In this document: positions 27,223 to 36,561 of the stretch, one piece after another | Position numbering within the stretch: the stretch's first letter is position 1 | Layout of the letters: each line of letters starts with the position of its first letter | Assembly (NCBI GenBank): GCA_963793275.1 | Contig: CAWBZL010000003.1 | Coordinates: forward strand, 372,001 to 436,000 | From: Marinirhabdus sp963793275 | GTDB lineage: Bacteria; Bacteroidota; Bacteroidia; Flavobacteriales; Flavobacteriaceae | Reading direction: 5' to 3' | DNA: 64,000 nucleotides | Translations under genes and position numbers: made by a program | Notes under the pieces: model-generated | What the model saw: only the letters and a program-made list of their open reading frames with translations | Database searches by the model: none | Told to the model about the DNA's origin: nothing

Positions 27223-27816
27223 CTATATTAATTTTAATTCGAGATTTTCTTTAACGCCCAAAAACCATTCGTCTTTTAAAATGCTTAATACAATACTGCT
27301 ACGTCTACCTGTTGGGCTAGTGCAATTATTCCGAAGAATACCTTCTACCTTGCAACCTATACTTTTCATTGCCTCAATACTTCGGGCATTGTTGGCATCT
27401 GCTCTAAACTCTACACGTTCTGCCTGCAGGGTCTCAAAGGCAAATTCGAGCATTAAAGATTTACAATGTCTGTTAAGTCCGGTACGTTGAAAGGCTTTCC
27501 CGTACCAGGTGTACCCAAGTTGAAGGCTCTTGTGATGATTTTGAATATCGTAAAAACGAGTGCTTCCCGCATATGCATTCGTTTTTTTATCGAACACAAT
27601 AAACGGATAGGAATCGCCTAAAGTTCTTTTCTCCAGTGCACTGGATATATATGTTTTTAGGTTTTCCAATCCGTTAGCAGGCACTAGTGAATATTCCCAA
27701 AGCTCAGGCTCCTGCATTGAAAAATTGTTAAGATGTTGACTATCTTCTTTTAGAAGTGGTCTTAGCAAAACGCGATCGTTTTCTAAAGTGATGTGTTGGG
27801 AAGTTTCAAAATTCAT
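27223..27816 (-). CDS. GNAT family N-acetyltransferase (RimJ/RimL-like)
   Basis: A 197-residue acetyltransferase. It begins with the RimJ/RimL-type ENDRVLLRPLLKEDSQHL. The acetyl-CoA region includes LGYTWYGKAFQRTGLNRHCK and the later ARSIEAMKSIGCKVEGILR. The substrate, a small molecule or protein N-terminus, is unknown. It is packed between maf and the UbiA gene with 2-3 base spacers. Confidence 0.9.
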   Translation of the reverse strand: MNFETSQHITLENDRVLLRPLLKEDSQHLNNFSMQEPELWEYSLVPANGLENLKTYISSALEKRTLGDSYPFIVFDKKTNAYAGSTRFYDIQNHHKSLQLGYTWYGKAFQRTGLNRHCKSLMLEFAFETLQAERVEFRADANNARSIEAMKSIGCKVEGILRNNCTSPTGRRSSIVLSILKDEWFLGVKENLELKLI

Positions 27817-27818
27817 TT

Positions 27819-28733
27819 TTAAACGTTTAAGATTTCAGCAAAAAAAGGAATTGAGCAAACTCCCGTAAACATAATAATTTTTAAAACGGTCGACATCTTA
27901 TTATAATCGGTCGCTTTTTCCGCATTAAAACTTTTACTGCAAAAATAAAGGAGTGGTCCGCCAATAGCGAATACAAAATAACCCGCTACCCATGTAAATT
28001 GATACAGGAAGTTGTAGGTAAACCATAAAATACCAAGCAGTAAAAAAACTCCCATGACGAAAACAAGGGTCGTAGTCCAGGTTCTACCTAAAAGTATTGG
28101 TAGTGTATTTCTACCACCCTTTTTATCACCGTTTATATCCTGAATATCCTTTACAATTTCTCGCATAAAATTCAGGTAAAAAGCGCACCCGGCATACCAT
28201 AAAATTACTTTGGAAGCTGCCACCTGAGGCTCCAAGATAGCTGTAGTAATGGCAGGATATATATCAAAAATAATAAACACCACAAGACTTGTCGCCACCA
28301 AAAATGATACAATTAGATTGCTCACCACAAGTAGCGAACGAAGGTAAACCGCATAGCTATATAACAATGCCGAGATTATAATAAAAACCGCAGCCAGACC
28401 AGCATGCCCAACGCTGTTTGCAAGCCAGAAACCTGCACCAACGCCAATAATGTTTAGTGTAAGGTAATAATTGTAAGCATTCTTTTCTGAAATTTTCCTG
28501 CCAATAATAACCTTATCAGATTTGTTCACAGTATCTATGGCAACGTCGCTAATATCATTCATAATATTTCCAGCGGCAGCGATGCAGAGCGTGGCGGTTG
28601 CTAGTAGTATGAAATCAATAGTATCCATAGTAACTTCTACTCCCAAAGGTTCTAAAAAACCATATTTTATAATGCCTTGCGTAAGAAGCAGCAGTAACAG
28701 GTTAATAGGACGTATAATTTTTAAGTAAGCCAT
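27819..28733 (-). CDS. UbiA-family prenyltransferase (geranylgeranylglycerol-phosphate geranylgeranyltransferase-like)
   Basis: A 304-residue integral membrane protein with about eight helices and the two Asp-rich motifs of UbiA enzymes: NDISDVAID at 59-67 and DIQDINGDKKGGRNTLP. These bind Mg2+ and the prenyl diphosphate. Flavobacterial members are usually annotated as geranylgeranylglycerol-phosphate geranylgeranyltransferases, the second ether-bond enzyme of archaeal-type lipids. Whether this organism makes such lipids is unknown. The product could also be another prenylated acceptor. It is next to the KdsC-like and DUF2520 genes, the usual flavobacterial order. Confidence 0.85.
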   Translation of the reverse strand: MAYLKIIRPINLLLLLLTQGIIKYGFLEPLGVEVTMDTIDFILLATATLCIAAAGNIMNDISDVAIDTVNKSDKVIIGRKISEKNAYNYYLTLNIIGVGAGFWLANSVGHAGLAAVFIIISALLYSYAVYLRSLLVVSNLIVSFLVATSLVVFIIFDIYPAITTAILEPQVAASKVILWYAGCAFYLNFMREIVKDIQDINGDKKGGRNTLPILLGRTWTTTLVFVMGVFLLLGILWFTYNFLYQFTWVAGYFVFAIGGPLLYFCSKSFNAEKATDYNKMSTVLKIIMFTGVCSIPFFAEILNV

Positions 28734-28803
28734 TTTAATCTTGAGCTATGAGCAACGAGAATGTACAATGTAGTGTGTTTTGGGATCTTCCCTAACGAGA
28801 CTG

Positions 28804-29337
28804 TTAGTCGTATTTTGCGCTTACGGGGGTTTTAGAAAGCCATTTTCCCTGTACTTTTAATACTTGTTCAATAATATCCCGTACGCATCCTTTTCCGCCG
28901 TTTTTATGTGAAATATATTTGCTTAATTCCTTGATCTCGGGGACGGCATCCTGCGGGCAACAAGGCAGGCCTACTTCCTGCATCACGTAATAATCTGGAA
29001 TATCGTCACCCATATATAGTGCGTTTTCTGGTTTTAGATGGTTGTTTTTGAGGTACTTTTGTAGTGTTTCGGTTTTTTGGTGGGTTCCCAAATGTATATC
29101 TGTAATGCCCAGACCCTGGAGGCGCTTACGGACGCCTTCGTTAGAGCCACCGCTAATAATGCACACTTTAAAACCCTGGTCTACTGCTGTTTTTAAAGCA
29201 TAGCCGTCTTTAATATTCATTGTACGATATAGTTCACCGGTTGTAGTTACTTGTATCGTGCCATCGGTAAGGACACCGTCCACATCAAAAATCAGCGCTT
29301 TTATATTACTTAAGTATTCTTTATAGCTTTTCTCCAT
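28804..29337 (-). CDS. kdsC: KdsC-like HAD phosphatase
   Basis: A 177-residue HAD hydrolase of the KdsC type, which releases phosphate from 3-deoxy-D-manno-octulosonate 8-phosphate in Kdo synthesis for lipopolysaccharide. Motif I FDVDGVLTDG has the nucleophile Asp18, and the family pattern continues in GYALKTAVDQGFKVCIISGG and ENALYMGDDIPDYYVM. It lacks the cap domain, as expected. The DUF2520 gene lies just upstream on the same strand, 27 bases away. Confidence 0.9.
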   Translation of the reverse strand: MEKSYKEYLSNIKALIFDVDGVLTDGTIQVTTTGELYRTMNIKDGYALKTAVDQGFKVCIISGGSNEGVRKRLQGLGITDIHLGTHQKTETLQKYLKNNHLKPENALYMGDDIPDYYVMQEVGLPCCPQDAVPEIKELSKYISHKNGGKGCVRDIIEQVLKVQGKWLSKTPVSAKYD

Positions 29338-29364
29338 CGTATATATTTCGCAACTAAGATTGCT

Positions 29365-30138
29365 TTATTTTTTATTTTCCATTTTACTATTACTGGTATT
29401 GTTGCTGTTTTTTATCGATTCTGTCAATTTTTCGTACAAATCTTTATATTCACTATTCTCCAGCAGTTTCAAATGCTTTTCAATTGTTTTGGTATCATTG
29501 CGTTTTGCCGGCCCTGTTTGTGCTTTTTCTGGGGAGAGGGTTTTAATTTTTTTGGCTGTTTCGGTAATGAGTGGTTTCAGTAAATTGAAATCAAGCTCAT
29601 TTTCAGCCGTTATTTTTTCAGCAATACGATACAGGTGATTGGTAAAATTATTTACAAATACCGCCGCTACGTGTAATTTTTCTCTTTCTGCGGATGAAAT
29701 TTCTACTACATTTTCTGAAATATAATGTCCCAACTCCTTCAGTAAATTTAAATCTTGATCATTTTCGGACTCCACGCAAATAGGGATGTTGCTGAAATCT
29801 ACCTCAGTATTTTTGCTGAAGGTTTGCAACGGATAAAAAATACCACGTCTGTTATTTTTGGAAAGGACATCTAGTATGACGCCCCCCGAAGTATGCACTA
29901 CAAGTCTGTTTTTAAATGGAAGCGATGCCGAAAAACTACCAATGACATCATCTGGAATTGCGATAATGTAAACATCTGCTTTTTTTAACGCCGAAAAATC
30001 CTGGCATTGCTGTGTGGTTATATGGTCTATAAAGTTTCGGTTATAGATTTGAAGTACATCAATAGCAGCAGAGGCCTCCATCACTTTATACAAGTGTTGC
30101 CCCACGTTTCCAAACCCTAAAAGCACTACTGAAATCAT
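29365..30138 (-). CDS. Rossmann-like and DUF2520 domain protein
   Basis: A 257-residue protein with an NAD(P)-binding start ISVVLLGFGNVGQHL (GxGxxG) and a ProC-like layout: about 100 residues of Rossmann fold, then the helical DUF2520 domain (KLHVAAVFVNNFTNHLYRIAE). Family members are predicted dehydrogenases or reductases of unknown substrate. It is the first gene of the minus-strand block, opposite ccsA. Confidence 0.88.
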   Translation of the reverse strand: MISVVLLGFGNVGQHLYKVMEASAAIDVLQIYNRNFIDHITTQQCQDFSALKKADVYIIAIPDDVIGSFSASLPFKNRLVVHTSGGVILDVLSKNNRRGIFYPLQTFSKNTEVDFSNIPICVESENDQDLNLLKELGHYISENVVEISSAEREKLHVAAVFVNNFTNHLYRIAEKITAENELDFNLLKPLITETAKKIKTLSPEKAQTGPAKRNDTKTIEKHLKLLENSEYKDLYEKLTESIKNSNNTSNSKMENKK

Positions 30139-30244
30139 CCAGCGAAGTTACGCAACTGGTGGTGCAAATTCAAAATTTCAAGTTCAAAATTGTAAATCCC
30201 AGATTAATATAAGACCTGCATCTTTTTTCATCCTAGAAAGGTCA

Positions 30245-30272
30245 TTGAACCTTTAGATTTTCCTTATTTTTG
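30245..30272 (+). promoter_or_regulatory. Promoter of ccsA (TTG-N17-TATTTTTG)
   Basis: TTG at 30245-30247 is followed after 17 bases by TATTTTTG at 30265-30272, both flavobacterial consensus elements. The -7 box ends 15 bases before the ATG at 30288 and overlaps the alternative TTG start at 30270, which supports the ATG start. Confidence 0.7.
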
Positions 30273-30287
30273 CAAAAAATTTGTTCG

Positions 30288-33200
30288 ATGCAAAAGAAAC
30301 TTGCCGATTTCCTTTTCTCCACCCGTCTAACTGCCGTTTTATTTATTGTTTTTGCTACCGCTATGGCCGTGGGAACTTTTCTGGATGCTTCTTCCGAAAC
30401 TTCACCAACACCGTACTCGCGCGAGCTCATCTATAACGCCTGGTGGTTTGAGGCGATCATGGTGTTTTTTGTAGTCAATTTTGTTGGGAATATCTTTCGG
30501 TTCAGGCTTTACAAAAAAGAAAAATGGGCTACGCTGATTTTGCACTTATCTTTTATTCTAATTTTAGTAGGAGCTTTTGTAACCCGTTATATTGGCTACG
30601 AAGGCAGAATGGGAATTCGGGAAGGCGCAACAGAGAATACATTCCTTTCGGATAAAGTATACCTTACAGCCTTTATTGATGGAGATTATATGGTAGACGG
30701 CGTAGCACAGCGCAGAGTATTGGAACCAGAAAAACTTAATTTATCCGAAAGACTAGACAACGATTTTACTATAAAAACAGACTATAATGGCAAGCCTGTA
30801 ACAATTACCTACAATAACTTCATTAGCAACGCAAAAGAGAGTTTAATTGCCGAAGTTGATGGTAAAGAATATCTTAAAATAGTTGAAAGTGGTGGTGGCG
30901 AAAAACACGACCATTGGTTGGAAGTTGGACAGGTGGCGAATATTCATAACATACTTTTTGCCTTAAACAAACCTACCGAAGGTGCCGTAAACATTACCTA
31001 CAACCCTGAAGATGGTAGCTATAGCATTTCTGCTCCCTTTGAAGGCTCTTTCTTAAACATGGCAGAGTTGAGCGCTGCCGGTATTCAGCCAGGTCAAATG
31101 ACGGGGGATATGGATCAATTTCGAAGACCTTTTGCCAAAGATAGCATACAGCCTCTGTTGTTACGATCACTTTATAATCTGGCCGATATGCAGTTTGTAA
31201 TTCCAAGTCCCATGACCAAAGGAAGACAGGGAATTGTAAAAGCAGAGGGACTGGAGAAAACGAATAAAAGCGGACTTGTAGTAGATGTAACTTCCGGCGG
31301 AGAAACGGAAACTATTGAACTATTAGGTGGTGCAGGTACGGCTCCGGATCCTAAGAAAGTAACCGTAAACGGAATGGATGTGTATCTCACCTACGGAAGT
31401 AAAGAACACAAATTACCCTTTAGCGTTACCCTTCGTGATTTTATAGCTGAAAAATATCCCGGTACCGAAAAAAACTACAAATCTTTTAAAAGTAAACTTA
31501 CCGTGAGCGATTCTGAAAGTGAGTTTTTCGATACCGAAGTTTTCATGAATAATGTTTTAGACCATAAAGGTTACCGTTTTTTTCAGGCTAGTTTCGATCC
31601 GGATGAAAAAGGAACCATACTGTCGGTAAATCACGATGCGTGGGGAACCTGGATAACGTATATAGGTTATTTCCTTTTGTATTTTGGGTTAATGGCGATT
31701 CTGTTCAGTAAAGGGTCTCGTTTTGGATCTTTAAAAAGAATGTTGGACAAGGTGAAGTCTAAAAAAGCGAAGATCACCACGGTTTTAGTGTTGCTCTTTG
31801 CGTTTGGAATGCAGGCACAAAATAGCGAACACGCACACACTAAAGTTAAAAAAGAACAAATAGACAGCGTTATAAAGGCAAACGTTGTAGATAAAGTACA
31901 CGCCGCAAAATTTGCTGAATTGGTAATTCAGGATAACGGACGTATGAAGCCGGTACATACCTATGCAAGCCAGTTACTACGAAAAATTAGCCGAAGCGAT
32001 ACTTACGAAGGTCTGGATGCGAATCAGGTGTTTCTTTCTATGACCGAGTTTCCACGAATTTGGGTAGAAGTTCCGTTGGTAAGTTTAAAACGCGGTAATG
32101 ATAGTATCAGGAAAGTATTGGGCGTTCCGGTAGATACAGAAAAAATTAGCCTTCTGGATTTGTTTGACGAAAAAGGTATCAACAAGCTGGATCCTTATCT
32201 GGAAGAAGCCTCCTCAAAAACAAATCCTAATCAGTTTGAAAAGGATTTTGTAAAAACATACGAAAATGTATTTCTGTTAAATCAGGCGCTCAGCGGAAGT
32301 ATCCTTAAAATTTTTCCTATTCCTAACGATGAAGGAAACAAATGGGTTTCGTTCCTGGAACTGGGAGAAGCCAATTTTACAGGCGATGAGGCCACCAATG
32401 TGAAGAATATTTTACCGGCCTATTTCCAAAGTTTACAACAAGCCAGAATAACGGGAGATTATGCTCAGGCAGATGCATTGTTGGATGGTATTAATAAATT
32501 TCAGCATACCTATGGAGCCGAAGTAATGCCCTCAGATACTAAAGTAAAAGCTGAAATTGTCTACAATGAAGTTGATATTTTTAATAGGCTATACAAGTAT
32601 TTTACGCTTGTGGGAATACTCATGTTTGTGTTTCTCATCTTTCAGATATTTAAAGAAGGGAAGACTATCAATACATTGGTGAAGGTTTGCAAATATACCA
32701 TTTGGGTGTTTTTTATACTAATGACGCTAGGATTGGCATTTCGCTGGTATATCAGTGGTCATGCTCCCTGGAGTGATGCGTACGAAAGTATCATTTACGT
32801 GGCCTGGGCCACTGTGTTCTTCGGATTGGCATTTGGGCGAAAAAGTGATCTTACCATTGCTTCAACAGCCTTTGTAGCTGCCATAATTTTATGGGTGGCA
32901 AATCAGAACTGGTTAGATCCCTCTATTGCCAATTTACAGCCAGTTTTAGATAGTTATTGGTTAATGATTCACGTAGCAGTAATAGTAGCCAGTTATGGAC
33001 CATTTACTCTCGGAATGATTTTGGGAACCACTATCTTATTACTCATTTTGCTGACCAATGAAAAGAACCGCATAAAAATGGATCTTAATATAAAAGAGCT
33101 CATAATTATTACCGAAATGGCGCTCACAGTAGGTTTAGTGATGCTTACTATTGGTAACTTTTTAGGAGGGCAATGGGCCAATGAAAGTTGGGGACGCTAC

Positions 33201-33506
33201 TGGGGGTGGGATCCAAAAGAAACCTGGGCACTCATTAGTATTATGATATATGCGTTTGTGATACACGCGAGATTGGTGCCTGGTTTACGAGGAAAATGGA
33301 CATTTGCTATATTTTCTATTTTTGCTTATGCCAGTATTATGATGACGTATTTTGGGGTAAATTTTTACCTTACTGGATTACATAGTTACGCAAGTGGAGA
33401 TGTGCCAGTAACACCAATTTTTGTGTATTATTTAGTTGGGTTCTTTATACTTCTTAGTGTAGCTTCTTACTTTAAATACAAGAAATATTATATTATTAAA
33501 GGGTAA
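30288..33506 (+). CDS. ccsA: Fused CcsB-CcsA cytochrome c biogenesis protein
   Basis: A 1072-residue membrane protein of the system II cytochrome c synthetase. The N-terminal half resembles ResB/CcsB (several helices at about residues 10-90, then a large periplasmic domain). The C-terminal half is CcsA, with the tryptophan-rich heme-handling motif WGRYWGWDPKETWAL. This machine exports heme and attaches it to apocytochromes c. The fusion is usual in Bacteroidota. The true start is the ATG at 30288 (MQKKLADFLFSTRL). A terminator hairpin begins inside its stop codon region. Confidence 0.95.
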   Translation: MQKKLADFLFSTRLTAVLFIVFATAMAVGTFLDASSETSPTPYSRELIYNAWWFEAIMVFFVVNFVGNIFRFRLYKKEKWATLILHLSFILILVGAFVTRYIGYEGRMGIREGATENTFLSDKVYLTAFIDGDYMVDGVAQRRVLEPEKLNLSERLDNDFTIKTDYNGKPVTITYNNFISNAKESLIAEVDGKEYLKIVESGGGEKHDHWLEVGQVANIHNILFALNKPTEGAVNITYNPEDGSYSISAPFEGSFLNMAELSAAGIQPGQMTGDMDQFRRPFAKDSIQPLLLRSLYNLADMQFVIPSPMTKGRQGIVKAEGLEKTNKSGLVVDVTSGGETETIELLGGAGTAPDPKKVTVNGMDVYLTYGSKEHKLPFSVTLRDFIAEKYPGTEKNYKSFKSKLTVSDSESEFFDTEVFMNNVLDHKGYRFFQASFDPDEKGTILSVNHDAWGTWITYIGYFLLYFGLMAILFSKGSRFGSLKRMLDKVKSKKAKITTVLVLLFAFGMQAQNSEHAHTKVKKEQIDSVIKANVVDKVHAAKFAELVIQDNGRMKPVHTYASQLLRKISRSDTYEGLDANQVFLSMTEFPRIWVEVPLVSLKRGNDSIRKVLGVPVDTEKISLLDLFDEKGINKLDPYLEEASSKTNPNQFEKDFVKTYENVFLLNQALSGSILKIFPIPNDEGNKWVSFLELGEANFTGDEATNVKNILPAYFQSLQQARITGDYAQADALLDGINKFQHTYGAEVMPSDTKVKAEIVYNEVDIFNRLYKYFTLVGILMFVFLIFQIFKEGKTINTLVKVCKYTIWVFFILMTLGLAFRWYISGHAPWSDAYESIIYVAWATVFFGLAFGRKSDLTIASTAFVAAIILWVANQNWLDPSIANLQPVLDSYWLMIHVAVIVASYGPFTLGMILGTTILLLILLTNEKNRIKMDLNIKELIIITEMALTVGLVMLTIGNFLGGQWANESWGRYWGWDPKETWALISIMIYAFVIHARLVPGLRGKWTFAIFSIFAYASIMMTYFGVNFYLTGLHSYASGDVPVTPIFVYYLVGFFILLSVASYFKYKKYYIIKG

Positions 33507-33531
33507 CCTTGTGGTTACCCTTTAATTTTTT
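33498..33531 (+). terminator. Rho-independent terminator overlapping the ccsA stop codon
   Basis: A perfect 11-bp stem (33498-33508 paired with 33513-33523, four-base loop) is followed by aattttttt. The ccsA TAA stop (33504-33506) is inside the left arm. Confidence 0.88.
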
Positions 33532-33545
33532 TAGTTATTCCAGTT

Positions 33546-34835
33546 TTAATTATATAAATAATCAGGCTGGCTATCTAGCAATCGATAATCTTCCTGAATT
33601 TGCTCTCCAATTTCTAGTTTTTGATACAGCTCTTTAGTGATTTCGTCAACCTCAGGTTCGGTAATTTTAAGCTTACGGGCAATTTTTGCGTTTTCTTTGC
33701 CTTCACTAATATATTGAAGTAATTTAATTTCAAGACCATCAAGATCGTAATGCATGATTAGGTTTTCAAGATATACATCTTCAACAAGTTTAGTAATGTT
33801 TTGTCTATTTAATGTTTCCTGGCGTTTCAGGAAAATACGCATTTCTGTCTGGCGCATTTGGTGTTCTTCTTTTATAGCGCGCATTCGGTAAATAATAGCA
33901 TACGTAAGAATTAACATTTCAACAAGACCGGCCGTTTTTATGTGTACTGCTTGCGTAGATAAAAAGTTGATGCCAATATTTTTCAGTATAAAGAAATCTA
34001 CTGCAAATAATAAAGGGATAAACGCAGCAATAGCATAAAACTTCGCATAGTTTTTTCGGCGGAATAAGTATACACTTGCTCCAAAATAGCAAACCAGTAC
34101 CGAAATGGAAACAAAGTTTGCTGCATACGCAACGATTGTATCTGAGGTAAAGAACGCAGCTACAGTTAATAAACCACTAATAGCAATTAACGAATACGTA
34201 AAGAGTTTAAGTTTTGGGAAAAATTCGTTCATATTTAAAAATCCTGAAGCAAAGAGTGCGGTACTTCCCGTGGCAAACCACAGTAATAAGGATTCCACCA
34301 ACAACGGCTTCTCAGCTACAGACATGCCAAATAAGTTGTGTAAGCCATCATTAAAGAAAAATACGGTAGTAATACCCAAAAGAGCAACTGCGTAAAATAA
34401 AAATAGTTTTTCTTCAAATATAAAATAGCACACCAGATTAATGAGCAACACCATAAGTGCAAAACCATAATATAGCCCTTGTAGGAAGGAAGTTTTGGTA
34501 TCTACCGAAGCCGTATATTCTAAAGCTCCATTTTCTACTGAATTATTTTCATAATTGTAGGAATTTTCTTCAACCGAAGCATATTCAGTGAAGTTTTTAG
34601 TTCCAATTGCCGAAGTGATAATTCCTTCGTTCATCTCTAATAGAGCTAACGGTTTAGTAGCCATTGCTACGGGTGTAGCGTTTACTAAAAATGTGTTTAG
34701 AGTATTTGTAACGTCTTTATTTTCAGAAGCTTTTGCCTTTAAAACTGTAGCTTTTGAGGTGGCTTCAGAACTTGTGGGAGACAAGAAAATCACCGCTAAA
34801 AGACACCACAATACGGGGTAAAATCGTAGTCTCAT
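33546..34835 (-). CDS. 7TMR-DISM-type membrane protein with a C-terminal LuxR-like HTH
   Basis: A 429-residue protein starting at the ATG 34835 (MRLRFYPVLWCLLAVIF), which acts as a signal peptide; the longer frame from 34892 is not needed. After a soluble periplasmic stretch come seven hydrophobic helices (about residues 115-320) of 7TMR-DISM type. A charged linker (EEHQMRQTEMRIFLKRQE) follows, and then a helix-turn-helix region DGLEIKLLQYISEGKENAKIARKLKITEPEVDEITKELYQKL that resembles LuxR-type domains. No kinase domain is present. It may be a membrane sensor that contacts DNA directly or a degenerate signalling protein. Confidence 0.75.
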   Translation of the reverse strand: MRLRFYPVLWCLLAVIFLSPTSSEATSKATVLKAKASENKDVTNTLNTFLVNATPVAMATKPLALLEMNEGIITSAIGTKNFTEYASVEENSYNYENNSVENGALEYTASVDTKTSFLQGLYYGFALMVLLINLVCYFIFEEKLFLFYAVALLGITTVFFFNDGLHNLFGMSVAEKPLLVESLLLWFATGSTALFASGFLNMNEFFPKLKLFTYSLIAISGLLTVAAFFTSDTIVAYAANFVSISVLVCYFGASVYLFRRKNYAKFYAIAAFIPLLFAVDFFILKNIGINFLSTQAVHIKTAGLVEMLILTYAIIYRMRAIKEEHQMRQTEMRIFLKRQETLNRQNITKLVEDVYLENLIMHYDLDGLEIKLLQYISEGKENAKIARKLKITEPEVDEITKELYQKLEIGEQIQEDYRLLDSQPDYLYN

Positions 34836-34956
34836 AATAAGTAAGTTTATAATAATTTGGGTAGTCCAATATACGTAAAATTTACACTTCAACTAATTTA
34901 TTAGTATTTAATCGATAAAAAACACTATTTATTTAAATTTTACTATCCAGAACACC

Positions 34957-34987
34957 AAAAAAAAACTCCTGCTTTAAGACAGGAGTT
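34957..34987 (-). terminator. Rho-independent terminator of fumC
   Basis: On the minus strand an 8-bp stem (AACTCCTG/CAGGAGTT, 34980-34987 with 34964-34971) with an 8-base loop is followed by a run of T. It lies 27 bases after the fumC stop. Confidence 0.85.
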
Positions 34988-35013
34988 TACTACGATCAAA
35001 AATAACTTTGTAA

Positions 35014-36408
35014 TTAGTGCTCGCCAACCATATCTTCAGGTTTTACCCAGGCGTCAAATTCCTCTGCAGTGAGATGTCCTAAGTTTACTGCTTCTTCTTT
35101 TAGGGTAGTTCCGTTTTTATGTGCTGTATTAGCAATTTCGGCAGCTTTGTAATAGCCAATTTTAGTATTTAATGCAGTTACCAACATTAAAGAGTTGTTC
35201 AGCATTTTTTTGATTACTTCGGTATTTGGTTCAATTCCTTGCGCACAATGTTCGTCAAAAGAGAGACAAGCATCACCAATAAGCTGTGCAGATTGTAAAA
35301 TGTTTGCAGCCATCATAGGTTTAAAAACATTTAACTCGAAATGACCCTGCATACCGCCAACACTTATGGCTACATCATTCCCTATTACTTGTGCACAAAC
35401 CATTGTTAAAGCTTCACATTGCGTAGGGTTTACTTTACCGGGCATAATGGAGGATCCTGGCTCATTAGCAGGAATGGTAATTTCGCCAATACCACTGCGG
35501 GGTCCGCTGGCTAACATTCTAATATCGTGTGCAATTTTATTGAGAGATACTGCCAATTGCTTTAAGGCTCCGTGTGATTCCACGATAGCATCGTGTGCTG
35601 CTAGTGCTTCAAATTTATTTTCGGCTGTGATAAAAGGAAGCTCCGTGAATTTTGCAATATATTCGGCAACTTTTACGGAATACCCTTTTGGAGTATTAAT
35701 CCCGGTTCCTACTGCGGTTCCGCCTAAAGCTAATTCAGAAAGGTGCGCCAATGTGTTTTTTAAAGCTCTTAATCCGTGATCCAGTTGAGATGCATAGCCG
35801 CTAAATTCCTGTCCCAGCGTAAGGGGAGTGGCGTCCATTAAATGAGTACGCCCAATTTTCACAACATTTTTAAAGTCGGCCGATTTTTTAACCAACGTTT
35901 TATGTAATTGCTCCACGCCCGGAATAGTTACTTCTACAATTTTTTTGTAGGCCGCAATGTGCATTCCTGTCGGGAAGGTATCATTACTGGACTGGCTTTT
36001 ATTTACGTCGTCATTAGGCTGTAAAGTTTTATCCTCCTCGCCAATGGTTTTACCTGCAAGCTGGTGAGCGCGATTGGCAACCACCTCGTTCACATTCATA
36101 TTACTTTGCGTTCCACTTCCGGTTTGCCAGATTACCAACGGAAATTGATCATCGTGCTTCCCGGCTAAAATTTCATCACAAACCTTAGAAATAAGATCTC
36201 TTTTTTCTTCGGTGAGCACGCCCAGTTCACAATTGGTATGTGCGGCAGCTTTTTTTAAATACGCAAAGCCGTAAACTACTTCTAATGGCATAGAAGCAGG
36301 TGCGCCTATTTTAAAATTATTTCGGGAACGTTCGGTTTGTGCGCCCCAAAGTTTATCGGCTGGTACTTGTACCTCGCCCATAGTATCTTTTTCAATTCGG
36401 TAGTTCAT
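35014..36408 (-). CDS. fumC: Class II fumarate hydratase
   Basis: Interconverts fumarate and malate in the TCA cycle; cytoplasmic tetramer. The 464-residue protein has the family signature GSSIMPGKVNPTQ, the QTGSGTQSNMNVNEV region and GRTHLMDATPLTLGQE. The ATG at 36408 is chosen (MNYRIEKDTMGEV) because the promoter -7 box covers the apparent upstream TTG start. Monocistronic between a promoter and a terminator. Confidence 0.97.
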   Translation of the reverse strand: MNYRIEKDTMGEVQVPADKLWGAQTERSRNNFKIGAPASMPLEVVYGFAYLKKAAAHTNCELGVLTEEKRDLISKVCDEILAGKHDDQFPLVIWQTGSGTQSNMNVNEVVANRAHQLAGKTIGEEDKTLQPNDDVNKSQSSNDTFPTGMHIAAYKKIVEVTIPGVEQLHKTLVKKSADFKNVVKIGRTHLMDATPLTLGQEFSGYASQLDHGLRALKNTLAHLSELALGGTAVGTGINTPKGYSVKVAEYIAKFTELPFITAENKFEALAAHDAIVESHGALKQLAVSLNKIAHDIRMLASGPRSGIGEITIPANEPGSSIMPGKVNPTQCEALTMVCAQVIGNDVAISVGGMQGHFELNVFKPMMAANILQSAQLIGDACLSFDEHCAQGIEPNTEVIKKMLNNSLMLVTALNTKIGYYKAAEIANTAHKNGTTLKEEAVNLGHLTAEEFDAWVKPEDMVGEH

Positions 36409-36429
36409 AGTAGTTCTGTTTTGAGGTTG

Positions 36430-36460
36430 CAAAGGTACAAAATACGCCAGGTAGCTTCAA
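36430..36460 (-). promoter_or_regulatory. Promoter of fumC (TTG-N20-TACCTTTG)
   Basis: On the minus strand TTG (36460-36458) is followed after 20 bases by TACCTTTG (36437-36430), a full flavobacterial promoter. It ends 21 bases before the ATG at 36408. Confidence 0.78.
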
Positions 36461-36527
36461 GAGTTGTATTGTTTAATTGTTGTACATAAATGGACAAAAT
36501 TTATTATTTTTTCTGAAAAAACCTTTT

Positions 36528-36535
36528 TATCTTTG
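36528..36535 (+). promoter_or_regulatory. -7 promoter box of the 57-aa membrane protein gene (TATCTTTG)
   Basis: TATCTTTG matches TAnnTTTG and lies 26 bases before the ATG at 36562. No -33 TTG at the normal distance is evident. Confidence 0.55.
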
Positions 36536-36561
36536 CCACAGCTTAATTAAAAAGACACATC

